Positions 52,073 through 61,864 are shown, counted from the first letter of the stretch. The stretch: 64,000 nucleotides of DNA from Verrucomicrobiaceae bacterium (GCA_005791535.1 SXWH01000118.1:1-64000); one strand, 5' to 3'. Translations and numbers: made by a program. The notes: generated by a model not told the origin, from the sequence alone.

Positions 52073-54415
52073 ATGCGCCTCATCGCACTTTTCTTCCTCG
52101 GAACCGCTGTTGCTTTCGCCGATTCGCTCGAACCGCTGCCCACGGCGCGATTTGAGTTCAACGGGATCATTGGCGAGCGAGTTGAGGCCAATATCGATGC
52201 CTGGCTGCTCCGCGCGCCTGCGGCGAATCCCGGAATGCTCGAAATGTTCCGCAGCCGGGACCGCCAGCCCGCGCCTTCGCTGGTTCCATGGGCGGGCGAG
52301 TTCGCCGGGAAGTATCTGCTCTCGTGCGTGCAGGCATTGCGCATGAGCGCGCGACCGGAGTTGCGGCGTCACGTCGGGGAATTCGTGGCACAGCTGATCG
52401 CGACCCAGGCGGAGGATGGTTACCTTGGGCCGTTTCCGAAAGGCAGACGGCTTCTGGGGGAGTGGGACCTGTGGGGGCATTATCACGTAATGCAGGGTTT
52501 GCTGGCATGGCGTGATTTATCGGGTGAGGAAACAGCGCTTTTGGCGGCGCGGAAGGCTGCTGACCTTATTTGCAAAACGTATCTCGATGGGACGCGCCGC
52601 GTGATCGATGCCGGGTCCAACGAGATGAACATGGCGGTTTCGCATGTTCTCACGGACTTGCATCGAAGGACTGGTGATGCGCGTTATCTCGGCATGGTTC
52701 GGGAAATCGAGAAGGACTGGCAAAGGGCGGGCGATTACGCGCGGACGGGCGAGAAAGGAGTGCCGTTTTACAAGACGCCATCGCCGCGATGGGAAAGTCT
52801 GCACGATTTGCAGACGCTGGCCGAGCTGTGGCGTGTGACCGGGGAACCGCGCTATCGCGAGGCTTTCACGAGTCACTGGCGATCCATCCGCGAGTTCGAT
52901 GTCCGGAACTCGGGAGCGTTCAGCGGGGGCGAGCAGGCTACCGGAAATGCGTTCGCGCCGACGGCTATCGAGACCTGCTGCACGGTCGCATGGATGGCGC
53001 TTTCGGTGGATATGTTGCGAATCAGCGGCGACTCGCGCGTGGCCGACGAACTGGAGCTTTCCATGCTCAACGGGGCTCTCGGAGCGATGCATCCATCGGG
53101 CCGCTGGTGGACGTACAGCACTCCGATGGATGGCGACCGCAAGGCGAGTGCGCACGAGATCGTTTTTCAGGCGCGGGCCGGCACACCGGAACTCAATTGT
53201 TGTTCGGTAAACGGGCCTCGCGCGCTCGGAATGCTGGCCGACTGGGCCGTGATGCAGGAGGAAGGTGGTCTGGTTGTGAACTGGCACGGACCGGCAAAGA
53301 TCGATGGAGGCCGATGGAAGCTGTTTTGCGATTCGCGGTATCCGCTCGATGGTGCGGTCAATTGGCGCCTGGAAGCTAGCGAAGCGATGCGGATCAAGTT
53401 CCGCATTCCGGCGTGGGCCGCGGGCGCGGCTGTGAATGATGCTGTTGCGAAATCGGGGGATTACTTCTCCAAAACAGTGAATCCGGGCGAGATTGTCCGC
53501 CTGAAATTGCCGTTGACCGTTCGCACCATTGAAGGACGGAACGAGCAGGCGGGAAAGATGGGTATTCTTCGCGGTCCAGTGCTGCTCGCGTATGACCAAA
53601 GAGACAATGGCTTCGACGAATTCGCCATTCCACGTGTCGATCCATCGAAGCCTGGTGATGGAGTGCTCGTAAATGTGGACGCAGGCAACGGAATCGCGCC
53701 GTGGTTGCTTGTCGAAGTGCCCACGGCTCGCGGGCCCTTGAAGCTGCGGGACTTTGCGACTGCGGGAATGAATGGTACGCGCTACCGTTCGTGGCTGCGG
53801 ACGGTTTCATCGTCGTCCGGAGCAAAAACGGGTGCTGGGCCGGTGTTTCGTGCAGGACTTCGCGGCGATGTGGCGGCAGAAAGCGGGAGGTTGCTCCGCT
53901 CAACGGGATTCACGGCTGCGGAGGATGCGGTGTCTTTGAACGGGCGCGATCAGATGCTCATCTACGCCCTGCCTGAGCGATTCGGGCTCGGTGATTTTTC
54001 GGTATCAGTGAGAGTCCGGATTCAATCGCTGCCGGAAAAGCGAATCGGGCAGATTTTCAGTGCATGGTGTGAGGCGAACGATGATCCGCTTCGAATCGTG
54101 GTGCAGGATGCGTTCATTTCGGCTCGGATCGAGGGAAGTGGAGGCGCGTCTACCGTCGGTGTTCCCGTGGCAAAGGGGGAGTGGCAGCGAATTGCCGTGG
54201 TAAAGGAGGACGATGTGCTCACCCTGTACGTGAATGGGGCTGTAGCTGCGAGCGCCGCGGCGCCGGCCAGGGTTGCTACAAAATCCCGGAGTTTTGGGAT
54301 TGGCGGGAATCCGCTGTTCAGCGGTCCGGAGTTTCTCGCCGCGGAGTTCAGTGGCTTGGTCATCTACGATCGTGCGTTATCTCAGGAGGAAGTATCGGCG
54401 GTCTGCAAGGATTGA
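52073..54415 (+). CDS. Secreted GH127-family enzyme (beta-L-arabinofuranosidase-like) with LamG tail
   Basis: A 780-aa protein with signal peptide 1-16. The alpha/alpha barrel and beta domains of GH127 (DUF1680) cover about 25-620. The zinc and nucleophile residues are conserved in pattern: E300-T-C302 and the C376-C377 pair (LNCCSVN), matching Glu338, Cys340, Cys417 and Cys418 of Bifidobacterium HypBA1. Retaining hydrolysis by a cysteine nucleophile is therefore expected, on beta-L-arabinofuranosides or related sugars. A LamG-like domain (about 640-775) is fused at the C-terminus and may bind the substrate. A small lipoprotein gene follows 33 bp downstream. Confidence 0.9.
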   Translation: MRLIALFFLGTAVAFADSLEPLPTARFEFNGIIGERVEANIDAWLLRAPAANPGMLEMFRSRDRQPAPSLVPWAGEFAGKYLLSCVQALRMSARPELRRHVGEFVAQLIATQAEDGYLGPFPKGRRLLGEWDLWGHYHVMQGLLAWRDLSGEETALLAARKAADLICKTYLDGTRRVIDAGSNEMNMAVSHVLTDLHRRTGDARYLGMVREIEKDWQRAGDYARTGEKGVPFYKTPSPRWESLHDLQTLAELWRVTGEPRYREAFTSHWRSIREFDVRNSGAFSGGEQATGNAFAPTAIETCCTVAWMALSVDMLRISGDSRVADELELSMLNGALGAMHPSGRWWTYSTPMDGDRKASAHEIVFQARAGTPELNCCSVNGPRALGMLADWAVMQEEGGLVVNWHGPAKIDGGRWKLFCDSRYPLDGAVNWRLEASEAMRIKFRIPAWAAGAAVNDAVAKSGDYFSKTVNPGEIVRLKLPLTVRTIEGRNEQAGKMGILRGPVLLAYDQRDNGFDEFAIPRVDPSKPGDGVLVNVDAGNGIAPWLLVEVPTARGPLKLRDFATAGMNGTRYRSWLRTVSSSSGAKTGAGPVFRAGLRGDVAAESGRLLRSTGFTAAEDAVSLNGRDQMLIYALPERFGLGDFSVSVRVRIQSLPEKRIGQIFSAWCEANDDPLRIVVQDAFISARIEGSGGASTVGVPVAKGEWQRIAVVKEDDVLTLYVNGAVAASAAAPARVATKSRSFGIGGNPLFSGPEFLAAEFSGLVIYDRALSQEEVSAVCKD

Positions 54416-54448
54416 TGCCCTGTTTCCGTGACTGTAGGGCAGACGCCG

Positions 54449-54802
54449 ATGATCCGCATTTTCTTCGCTGGTTTTTGCACCTCGCTTGCTGCTTGCAGCG
54501 CGCTTCCGAAGCAGGCCGACCCGTTTGTGGGTACGTGGTGTAATGTCCGAAATGGATACTACCTTCGCGTGTATCCCGATGGCCGTGTTGCGCAGTGGCC
54601 GTCGCCGCCTGAGGGAGCGGTATCTTGGAGCAGTCACAAGAACGGTGAACTTCAGTGGAGATATATGCCGCCGTTGAAGAATCCGGTTATCAGGATGCGC
54701 GGGCGTGATCTGGTCATCGACATGACTCAAAAGGAAATGCCGATGGAGCGTCTGCGGCCCGATCTTGAGCCCGGGCAGATATTGAACTCCGCGCAGCCGT
54801 AG
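54449..54802 (+). CDS. Small lipoprotein of unknown function
   Basis: ATG 54449 gives 117 aa; GTG 54428 would place seven unhelpful residues before the leader. The N-terminus ends in a lipobox, SLAAC16, so lipid attachment at Cys16 is likely. The mature part is a single compact domain: DPFVGTWCNVRNGYYLRVYPDGRV resembles lipocalin- or META-like beta-barrel starts with a GTW motif. I do not recognise the exact family. It probably belongs to the GH127 transcript. Its end is 4 bp from the end of the convergent PhyH gene. Confidence 0.75.
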   Translation: MIRIFFAGFCTSLAACSALPKQADPFVGTWCNVRNGYYLRVYPDGRVAQWPSPPEGAVSWSSHKNGELQWRYMPPLKNPVIRMRGRDLVIDMTQKEMPMERLRPDLEPGQILNSAQP

Positions 54803-54806
54803 CGGC

Positions 54807-55688
54807 TCAGCCGCGAAAGACCCGCCGCATCCGGCGGACGGCATCGCCTGCAAATTTACCAACGACCCGCGCCGCGCGGCCGATCGTGCCACCGCGATTC
54901 TTCCAAGCTTCGGCGCGCTCGGTCGCGGCGGTCCGCTTGCCCGCGATCCACGGGAACTGTTTCCCATCCGGCCGTGGCCGGACCGGGCCGCGGAAGGCGA
55001 GGATATATGCCCGGCGAGTCTCCGTGGTGGTGTTTTGTCCTGCGCCGTGGAGTGTCCGGCCGTGGTGAATCGCTGCTCCGCCGGCTGGGAGCGGGCAGGG
55101 CTCTGCGGCTGCGGCATCAAATTCCCCGATGCATTCCAGCGCGGGTTTTTTCGGATCACCGTTGAGCGAGCGATGCTCAAGGATCGGACCTTTGTGCGAC
55201 CCTGAGATGTATTTCATGCAGCCGTTTTCCACTGTGGCAGGCTGAAGCGGCATCCAGATGCTTAATTGCTCATACTCGACGTGCGCGTCCGAACGGTGGG
55301 CCTCGTCCTGGTGCCACGGAGTTGCCGCGCCGTGTTCGGCGGGCTTGTAAATCGCGTGCTCAAACCACGGTTCCGCATCCGGTCCGAGCAGGCGTTTTGC
55401 GACGGCGAGCGCATTCCGCCGGAACTGAATATCTGCGAGTTCCGGCGCGTAGTCTACCGGGCGCAGTATTTGCGAAAGCCGGGGTGTTCCATCCTTCCGG
55501 TCGCCGTCGGCACCCACGAGGTCGAACGCGCGTCCGCGTTCCCATCCGGCGCGCTCGGAAAAAAGCCGGTCGAAAATCCCGCGGAGGCGCCCGACTTCCT
55601 CTGCGTTCGTGATAGCGTCGAGACGCAGCCATCCGTGCTCGCGGAAAAAGGCGACGTCCTCGTCGGAAATCTCGATTGCTGATTTCAT
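54807..55688 (-). CDS. Phytanoyl-CoA dioxygenase (PhyH) family oxygenase
   Basis: A 293-aa Fe(II)/2-oxoglutarate-dependent dioxygenase. The metal triad is H126-x-D128 (PWHQDEAH) and H214 (HHGRTLHGAG); an Arg about 12 residues later (TRRAY) fits the 2-oxoglutarate carboxylate contact. A likely ribosome site (GAGG) lies 7 nt before the ATG. The C-terminal 45 residues are basic. Such proteins hydroxylate diverse small molecules, and the substrate cannot be assigned. It is cytoplasmic and convergent with the lipoprotein gene. Confidence 0.9.
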   Translation of the reverse strand: MKSAIEISDEDVAFFREHGWLRLDAITNAEEVGRLRGIFDRLFSERAGWERGRAFDLVGADGDRKDGTPRLSQILRPVDYAPELADIQFRRNALAVAKRLLGPDAEPWFEHAIYKPAEHGAATPWHQDEAHRSDAHVEYEQLSIWMPLQPATVENGCMKYISGSHKGPILEHRSLNGDPKKPALECIGEFDAAAAEPCPLPAGGAAIHHGRTLHGAGQNTTTETRRAYILAFRGPVRPRPDGKQFPWIAGKRTAATERAEAWKNRGGTIGRAARVVGKFAGDAVRRMRRVFRG

Positions 55689-55829
55689 GGGTACCTCGAT
55701 TTAGCACACGGTGCGCCGTTGCAGAACATAAAACAAAGGAAGCGGTGTGGATCTTTGTCTGGAGGATGTGGGGTGGCGGACTTCCCTCCGAGCGCGGGAA
55801 CTGTAATGGTCGCGGTCTGACACTCCTTC

Positions 55830-58685
55830 ATGAAATCCAGAGCAATACCTCGCACACCCGCACGAAACTCATCGCTTTTCTCCCGAGTCACCTTCGCTCT
55901 GATCGTTTCCGGCGCGTCGTGCGTTGCTGAAACCGCGCAGGTTTTTGAAGGCGAGAAACTGAAGGTGCTGGAGCGTTCCGGAAGCGCACGGCCGCAGGAT
56001 TTGAAGCCATATGGAGTCGGTGCGTGGAGCGGTGACTCGCATCTGTGGTGGACGGGGGGAAAGCCCGGCGATGTCCTCGCTCTCGAATTTTCGGTGAATT
56101 CGGACGGCGTGTTCCGGATTGGCGCGGGATTTACCAAGGCGATTGATTACGGGGCTTTCGAGTTTTCGATCGATGGGCGCAAACTCGCGGGGCCGATCGA
56201 CTTTTACAACAACGGCGTCGTCCACACAGGAACCGTGGCTTTGGGCAGCGCGGTGAGCCTTTCGGCGGGGACTCACAAGTTTGAAGTAAAATGCACCGGC
56301 TCAAACGCAGCGGCGATCAAAAGCTACATGCTTGGTCTGGATTATGTGGTTCTTGCTCCGGGCGAAAATTCCGATCCGGTCGCGCTTGGGCCGAAACTCG
56401 TGGCTGCCAGACCGCCGCGTCCGGTGCAGCCGGCCGGCTTGAAGGAGGGGAACGCCGATGGTGCCGAGCCGAAGTCAGCGTCCGACCAGCGTGCGTTGTT
56501 CAAAGTCCCGGATGGCTTTGAAATCGAACTCGTCGCGGGTGAGGAACAGGGGCTGCCAAAGCCGGCGATGACTGCATTTGATTCGGCCGGTCGATTGTGG
56601 TCGGTCACCGCAACTGCCTACCCGTGCGATAATGATCCGAACATTTGGAAACAGCCCGGCAAGGATCGTGTCGTGGTTATTGATCATCCGACAGCGAGCG
56701 GTCCGCAGACAGCGCGCACGTTTGCCGATGGAATGGTGATGCCGCTTTCCGTGCTGCCGTCCGGCAAAGGGGCGTACGTGGCGCAAGGGCCGGAAATTCT
56801 TTATATCGAGGACACGGACGGCGACGGACGTGCCGATTCGCGGAAGGTTTTGCTGAGTGGCTACGGCGTGCAGGATACGCACACGCTTCCGCATCAACTC
56901 ACCCGGATGCCGGGCGGACGCATCGTGTATTCGCAGGGCGTGTTGAATAAAGGGCGCGTGACCGATGCCGGCGGGAAGACGTTCGACTTTAATAAAACGC
57001 TGGTTGCAACGTTCCGGCCGGATGGAACCGGGCACGAGATCATCAGCGCCGGATTAAACAACATCTGGTGTTGGAGCGTTTCGAGGGAAGGGCGAGTTTT
57101 CATCCATGAGGCAAACGATCTCGGCTACAGCTTGATACCATTTGAGGAGGATTCGACGTATCCGAGCTTTATCAAAACGATGCTGCATCCGGAGGCGCCG
57201 ATGCATCCGCCGACTGCGGAAGGGCTGAATCTCGGCGGCACGGGCTTTAGCGGACTGGCCTTGTGTGACGACCGCGCAGGCTCGTTTCCTGCGCCGTGGC
57301 ACGGCCTCATGTTCGTTGCGAATCCTATCACGGGCCGGATCAATTCGGTCGCGATGGAGCAGGGGGCGAACGGCGTTTTCAAATTCACGAAAAAGGACGA
57401 TCTCGTGTCGTGCGGAGATCCAATGTTCCGGCCAGTGGCTATCACGTTTGGCCCGGATGGGTGCCTCTACATCACCGATTGGTACAATCGCATTATCTCG
57501 CACAACGAAGTCGCCCGCGATCATCCCGCACGGGATCGCAGCCGCGGCCGGATTTGGCGGGTTCGGCATAAGTCCCAAACTGCGCGCGTCATTCCCGACA
57601 TGACGAAGGTTCCCGCTGCGCAACTGCCTGCGCATCTTGCGGCCGACAACACGTGGGAAATGCGCGCTGCGTGGCAGGAAATCGCGGCGCGTGGCGGCAA
57701 AGCGTTGGCGCCGGCGATCACGGCGATGATTCGGAAACCGGGCGTGGGTGACGATGTGCGCATCCACGCGCTGTGGGCGCTCGAAGATATCGGCCACTTC
57801 GACGCGGTGCTGTGGAAAGAATTGCTGGCGAGTGGAAATCCGAACGTTCGTCGTGAGGCGGTTCGCGCGCTCTCTTCACTAAAGGTGCCCGCGTCGGAGG
57901 TATTCGTGCTCCTTCAGCCGCTTGCAAATGAGTCTGCGTGGACGGTTCGCTATGAGATTCTGCGCTTCTTTCGCCGTGCTTCCGGAGTCACGGATCCGGC
58001 GCATCTCGCGTGGCTATCGCGATGGAGTGAAGGGCCTGCAGATGCGACTAAAGTGAATGGATGGAACGGCACGTATTTCGCGCTGGGAGGTGCATACGAG
58101 CGTGCGTTTCAGGACTTCTTGCTTCGGCTCGTTCGGGAAAAAAACTCCCGGCCTGCGGTTGCGGAGGACTCCAAGTTCGACGGCGTCATCGCTACCGAGC
58201 CGGCGCGTTCCGATTCGGAAAAGGCGGCAGTTGCGGCCCGCGTTGCCGCCGTTAAGAAACTCATCGCCGGCGCGGGAGCACGCACGACCGATGAAGGGCG
58301 TAAGGTCGTGGAATCGCTGTGCCTGGCGTGCCATCGGATAGCGGACAAAGGCGTGTCGCTTGCGCCGCCGCTCGACGGCTCTGCGTCACGCGACGTTGAT
58401 GCGCTGATTTCGGCAATCCTCGAACCGGATGCGGCGGTGGAGACGGTCTTCCGGCTGTATCGCGTGGAGACCAAAGATGGAGGAAGGTTTGATGCATTCA
58501 GGAAAAGCGCCGACTCGAAAGAAATCACGCTGATGTTCATGGGTGGCACTACTCAGGTTGTTCCGGTGGCGAATGTAAAAAATGCCGGTTACGTGCAGGG
58601 AAAGTCTGCGATGCCGCCCTTGGGTGCCGGTTTGAGCGACCAGCAGGTCGCGGACGTTGTCCGGTATCTGCGGACGGTGAAATAG
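55830..58685 (+). CDS. PVC-type propeller / HEAT / cytochrome c fusion, exported
   Basis: A 951-aa protein with an N-terminal leader (about 1-33) preceded by basic residues. Residues about 35-175 look like a PA14- or carbohydrate-binding-like sandwich; 205-590 form a soluble-glucose-dehydrogenase-like propeller (FEIELVAGEEQGLPKP, GPDGCLYITDWYNRI); 610-720 are HEAT-like repeats. A cytochrome c domain follows with C831-L-A-C834-H835, and SAMPPLGAGLSDQQVADVV at the end supplies the axial Met. This is the PVC-specific membrane-bound dehydrogenase type with a CxxCH haem motif. It probably oxidises a sugar or similar substrate and passes electrons to the haem; the substrate is unknown. Confidence 0.9.
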   Translation: MKSRAIPRTPARNSSLFSRVTFALIVSGASCVAETAQVFEGEKLKVLERSGSARPQDLKPYGVGAWSGDSHLWWTGGKPGDVLALEFSVNSDGVFRIGAGFTKAIDYGAFEFSIDGRKLAGPIDFYNNGVVHTGTVALGSAVSLSAGTHKFEVKCTGSNAAAIKSYMLGLDYVVLAPGENSDPVALGPKLVAARPPRPVQPAGLKEGNADGAEPKSASDQRALFKVPDGFEIELVAGEEQGLPKPAMTAFDSAGRLWSVTATAYPCDNDPNIWKQPGKDRVVVIDHPTASGPQTARTFADGMVMPLSVLPSGKGAYVAQGPEILYIEDTDGDGRADSRKVLLSGYGVQDTHTLPHQLTRMPGGRIVYSQGVLNKGRVTDAGGKTFDFNKTLVATFRPDGTGHEIISAGLNNIWCWSVSREGRVFIHEANDLGYSLIPFEEDSTYPSFIKTMLHPEAPMHPPTAEGLNLGGTGFSGLALCDDRAGSFPAPWHGLMFVANPITGRINSVAMEQGANGVFKFTKKDDLVSCGDPMFRPVAITFGPDGCLYITDWYNRIISHNEVARDHPARDRSRGRIWRVRHKSQTARVIPDMTKVPAAQLPAHLAADNTWEMRAAWQEIAARGGKALAPAITAMIRKPGVGDDVRIHALWALEDIGHFDAVLWKELLASGNPNVRREAVRALSSLKVPASEVFVLLQPLANESAWTVRYEILRFFRRASGVTDPAHLAWLSRWSEGPADATKVNGWNGTYFALGGAYERAFQDFLLRLVREKNSRPAVAEDSKFDGVIATEPARSDSEKAAVAARVAAVKKLIAGAGARTTDEGRKVVESLCLACHRIADKGVSLAPPLDGSASRDVDALISAILEPDAAVETVFRLYRVETKDGGRFDAFRKSADSKEITLMFMGGTTQVVPVANVKNAGYVQGKSAMPPLGAGLSDQQVADVVRYLRTVK

Positions 58686-58703
58686 TGCGCGCGTGGAGGC
58701 CGG

Positions 58704-60527
58704 TTACTTTCCCTCGCGCCAGCGAGCGGCCCATTTCCCGATAAGATCAGCCGGCTTGGTGACGAGGTAATCGTAGCCGCCGGGATTTTTCTCCCGCATC
58801 GCTTCGTAGGTTGCGTAAGTTCGCCCGTCGGTTTTTCCGGTGAATATCGGTTGTTGCGATTTCAGGTCGTAAAAGCGGCCCCAGCGCGTCGACTCGCCGT
58901 CTTTCCCCGGCGGGAAGGTCTTCGCTTTTGCGAACCACGCGAGGGCGGATTCGATCGCCTTTTCACGCTCCGGCGTTTTTGGAAGGCCCATGAGGTGCCG
59001 GACGACTTCGACGCTTTCGCCACCGCTCAACGATGCGGGTTCAAAGAGCCGCGCATGCGCCGGCGCGAGCGAGATTGGATCGTATTGCGCGCTCCAGACA
59101 GTTGACTTGATTTGAAGCCGCAGCAGGCAGTCGTTCCCGCGCTCAAATGCGATGCGCGCGCGCTCGCGACGTCCGTTGTCCACGAGCGAGAAACCACCGC
59201 GACCGGTCGCGATTTCGTCGAGAAGCGAGATGACCCGGAGCATCGCGGAATCATTCAACGTGATGAAATCGTGATAGCCGCCTTCGAGCGGATAATTCTG
59301 CGGCCATCCGCCATTCGGGTACTGGGCATCGAGGACGTAATCCACGCCACGCAGCACGGATTCCTTGACGCGTTCGGACGGCGAAGCGGAGTGGGCTGCG
59401 GCGAGGAAGCGCAGTTCGTCGATGGTCGCGCGGTTGTCGAAAGTTCCGGCGTAATGCCATGGGTCATCGCCGGATGTCCATTGCATGCCGGGTTTGCGCG
59501 GGCCCTTTCGGTAGTCGATCGATTTCGACCATCCGCCGGACGGAAGCTGGAAGCTGATGATTGCAGCGAGTAGTTCCTCCGTCGCGTCTCCGGGTTTCAT
59601 CTTCCCGGAAGGCGCTTGCTGCGGTGAATTGATACCGGCTGCTTTTACCTCTGCATCGAGCGAGGCACGCTGTTGCGCGCTCAATTCATCGGATCTTTTA
59701 AAATACGAGCGCCACGCCTCCGAGTCGGCCATCTTTTCAATGCGTGAAGCGTATCGTTCGGTCGCAGTCGGGCCGGTTCTCGGGGCTGGACGCGCGTATT
59801 TTGCGAGGTCGCGCATGGCGATGACGTTGTATTTTTCGTCTGCAAGAAACTGGAGGTAACGTTCAAACAACTCGGGCGAGGTGGTCACCTGCGGATGTGC
59901 ATTGTCCGGCACACCGTGGATCGTGAGGACGACAATTTTGCCGTCGCGGGCCTGCCGGAGTGCTGCAAACACGCGTTGCGCGGCATTTTCGTTTGTTCCG
60001 GTGGTGGAGAAGCTCGGAATGAGCAGCGGGTCATCGGTCGCGGGGTCGTAAGGGCGGGAATCGCCGATGCGTGCGAAGCGGTAGCCGCGCTCGCGGAGAA
60101 TGCGGAGCGAGTCCGGCGTGTTCACGTATGCGGGATACGCGAACGTGTATGGACGCGGCATTTCGAGCACTGTGCATTTTCGCTCCACGTAGCCGAGTTC
60201 CTGTTCGAATTCGCCGGGCGCCATTTGATTTACATGCTTGTGCGAGCGCGTGTGGCTTGCGACTTCGAAGCCGTCGCGATGGAGCTGCGTGATTTGCTCC
60301 CAGCTTATGTATTTCGATTTGTCGTCGAAATCCGGCTGGAACTCGCAAACGAAGAACGTCGCAGGAAAACCGTGCTTTTTTAGCAATGGAGCGACGACTG
60401 TTGAATGTGAAAGCACGCCGTCATCGAATGTCAGGACGACGGTTTTGTCCGGAACCGGCTCCAGTGGCTTCTGCGCGATGAGCGCGACTGGAAGGGCAAT
60501 GATGCAGGCGAGAAGAGCGCGAAACAT
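58704..60527 (-). CDS. Polysaccharide deacetylase / PL10 pectate lyase fusion, secreted
   Basis: ATG 60527 gives 607 aa with signal peptide 1-19. The N-terminal half (about 25-245) is a NodB/CE4-type deacetylase: TFDDG metal-binding motif, SHTRSHKHVN with two His, and AYPAY. The C-terminal half (about 290-605) is a family 10 polysaccharide lyase: GGWSKSIDYRKG, DNRATIDELRFLA, GGWPQNYP and RFYDLKSQQPIF. Together they could remove acetyl groups from pectate and then cleave it by beta-elimination, since acetylation blocks lyases. The gene is divergent from a PQQ propeller gene. A perfect 11-bp inverted repeat lies in the shared promoter gap. Confidence 0.9.
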   Translation of the reverse strand: MFRALLACIIALPVALIAQKPLEPVPDKTVVLTFDDGVLSHSTVVAPLLKKHGFPATFFVCEFQPDFDDKSKYISWEQITQLHRDGFEVASHTRSHKHVNQMAPGEFEQELGYVERKCTVLEMPRPYTFAYPAYVNTPDSLRILRERGYRFARIGDSRPYDPATDDPLLIPSFSTTGTNENAAQRVFAALRQARDGKIVVLTIHGVPDNAHPQVTTSPELFERYLQFLADEKYNVIAMRDLAKYARPAPRTGPTATERYASRIEKMADSEAWRSYFKRSDELSAQQRASLDAEVKAAGINSPQQAPSGKMKPGDATEELLAAIISFQLPSGGWSKSIDYRKGPRKPGMQWTSGDDPWHYAGTFDNRATIDELRFLAAAHSASPSERVKESVLRGVDYVLDAQYPNGGWPQNYPLEGGYHDFITLNDSAMLRVISLLDEIATGRGGFSLVDNGRRERARIAFERGNDCLLRLQIKSTVWSAQYDPISLAPAHARLFEPASLSGGESVEVVRHLMGLPKTPEREKAIESALAWFAKAKTFPPGKDGESTRWGRFYDLKSQQPIFTGKTDGRTYATYEAMREKNPGGYDYLVTKPADLIGKWAARWREGK

Positions 60528-60557
60528 GCGCGTATTTCCGCGAAACGGCTGCGACGG

Positions 60558-60619
60558 GCGAGCGAAATGAGTTTGGCTGGGGGAGTTGTCGAGATGCGGA
60601 TTATCGATATTTCGCTCGC
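60558..60619. promoter_or_regulatory. 11-bp inverted repeat in the lyase/propeller divergent promoter
   Basis: GCGAGCGAAAT (60558-60568) and its exact complement ATTTCGCTCGC (60609-60619) are separated by 40 nt within the 125-bp divergent gap. It may hold paired operator half-sites or an mRNA stem. The arm-to-arm distance of 51 bp is close to five helical turns. Confidence 0.4.
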
Positions 60620-60652
60620 GTCCGGCGGCCGGGAGGAATCGTATCAATTCCG

Positions 60653-61864
60653 ATGCGCTCTTCCATTGCTCTCCTTCTCAGTTCCGTTCTCGTTTCCCAG
60701 GCCGCCGACTGGCCTCAATGGCGCGGCCCATCCCGTGATGGTGTGGTGAAAGGGGAATGGCCGGGCGATTTGGAAAAGCTGGAGCGTGTCTGGAGAGTGG
60801 AATTGCAACCAAGCTACTCATCGCCGGTGGTTGTGGGAGACCGCGTTTTCACGACGGAGACTGTGTCGAAGAAGCTGGAGCGCGTGCGAGCGCTGGACCG
60901 CAAGACGGGAAAGGTGCTTTGGGAGAAAACATGGGAAGGTGCGATGTCGGTTCCATTTTTTGCGAAGCGGAACGGCGACTGGATTCGTGCAACCCCGGCA
61001 TGCGATGGCGAGACGCTGTTTGTCGCCGGAATTCGCGATGTGCTCGTGGCGTTGGATGCAGCGACTGGTGACGAGAAGTGGCGCATCGACTTTTCTGCGA
61101 AGTTCAACAAACCGCTGCCGGCATTCGGGGCGGTCGCGTCGCCATTGCTCGATGGAGATGCGCTCTACACCCAAGCCGGCGGCGCGGCGTGCCGCCTCGA
61201 CAAAAAGACCGGTGAGGTAAAATGGCGGGCACTCGAGGATGGCGGCGGAATGATGGGTGGTGCATTCGCGTCGCCGTCGTTTGCCGTGCTGGGAGGGAAG
61301 CGCCAGTTGCTCGTCCAGACGCGCGAAAAGCTCGCTGGTTTGGACCCGGAAACCGGAAAGGTACTTTGGTCGCAGGAGATCGCGGCATTTCGCGGGATGA
61401 ATATTTTGACCCCGATCGCCGTGGACGACGTCCTCTATACCAGCACTTACGGCGGGAAGACGCAGGGATGGAAAGCGGCCGAGGCGGATGGAAAGTGGAC
61501 GGTTTCGCCCACGTGGGAGCACAAGTCACAGGGCTATATGACGACGCCAGTGGTGGTGAAGGGCGTAGCGTTCACGAGCCTGCGCAGCGGGCGAATGATG
61601 GCGATCGATGTAAAGTCCGGGAAGGAAGGGTGGACGAGCAGCGAGAGCTTTGGAGACTACGTCAGCATGGCGACGAATGGCCGCCGTCTGCTTGGCTTGG
61701 ACACGAAAGGAAACCTCACGCTTTTTGCTGCGGACGCGGACAAGTTCACTCGGCTCGGCACGAAGAAGATCGCCGATGGCGAGACGTGGGCGCATGTGGC
61801 CGTATGCGGCGACGAAATCTTCATTCGCGAACTTGAAGGGCTGGCGCTCTGGCGGTGGAAATAG
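60653..61864 (+). CDS. Secreted PQQ-like beta-propeller protein
   Basis: A 403-aa protein with signal peptide 1-17 and the mature opening ADWPQWRGPSRDG. The PQQ-type blades repeat as V-x-A-L-D-x-x-T-G-x-x-x-W (for example RALDRKTGKVLWEKTW and VALDAATGDEKWRIDF). It is homologous to the propeller at 18060 but shorter. No redox Cys pair or catalytic Asp is apparent, so a binding or scaffold function is likelier than dehydrogenation. It is followed 60 bp later by a DUF1501 gene on the same strand, a common pairing in Verrucomicrobia. Confidence 0.88.
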   Translation: MRSSIALLLSSVLVSQAADWPQWRGPSRDGVVKGEWPGDLEKLERVWRVELQPSYSSPVVVGDRVFTTETVSKKLERVRALDRKTGKVLWEKTWEGAMSVPFFAKRNGDWIRATPACDGETLFVAGIRDVLVALDAATGDEKWRIDFSAKFNKPLPAFGAVASPLLDGDALYTQAGGAACRLDKKTGEVKWRALEDGGGMMGGAFASPSFAVLGGKRQLLVQTREKLAGLDPETGKVLWSQEIAAFRGMNILTPIAVDDVLYTSTYGGKTQGWKAAEADGKWTVSPTWEHKSQGYMTTPVVVKGVAFTSLRSGRMMAIDVKSGKEGWTSSESFGDYVSMATNGRRLLGLDTKGNLTLFAADADKFTRLGTKKIADGETWAHVAVCGDEIFIRELEGLALWRWK

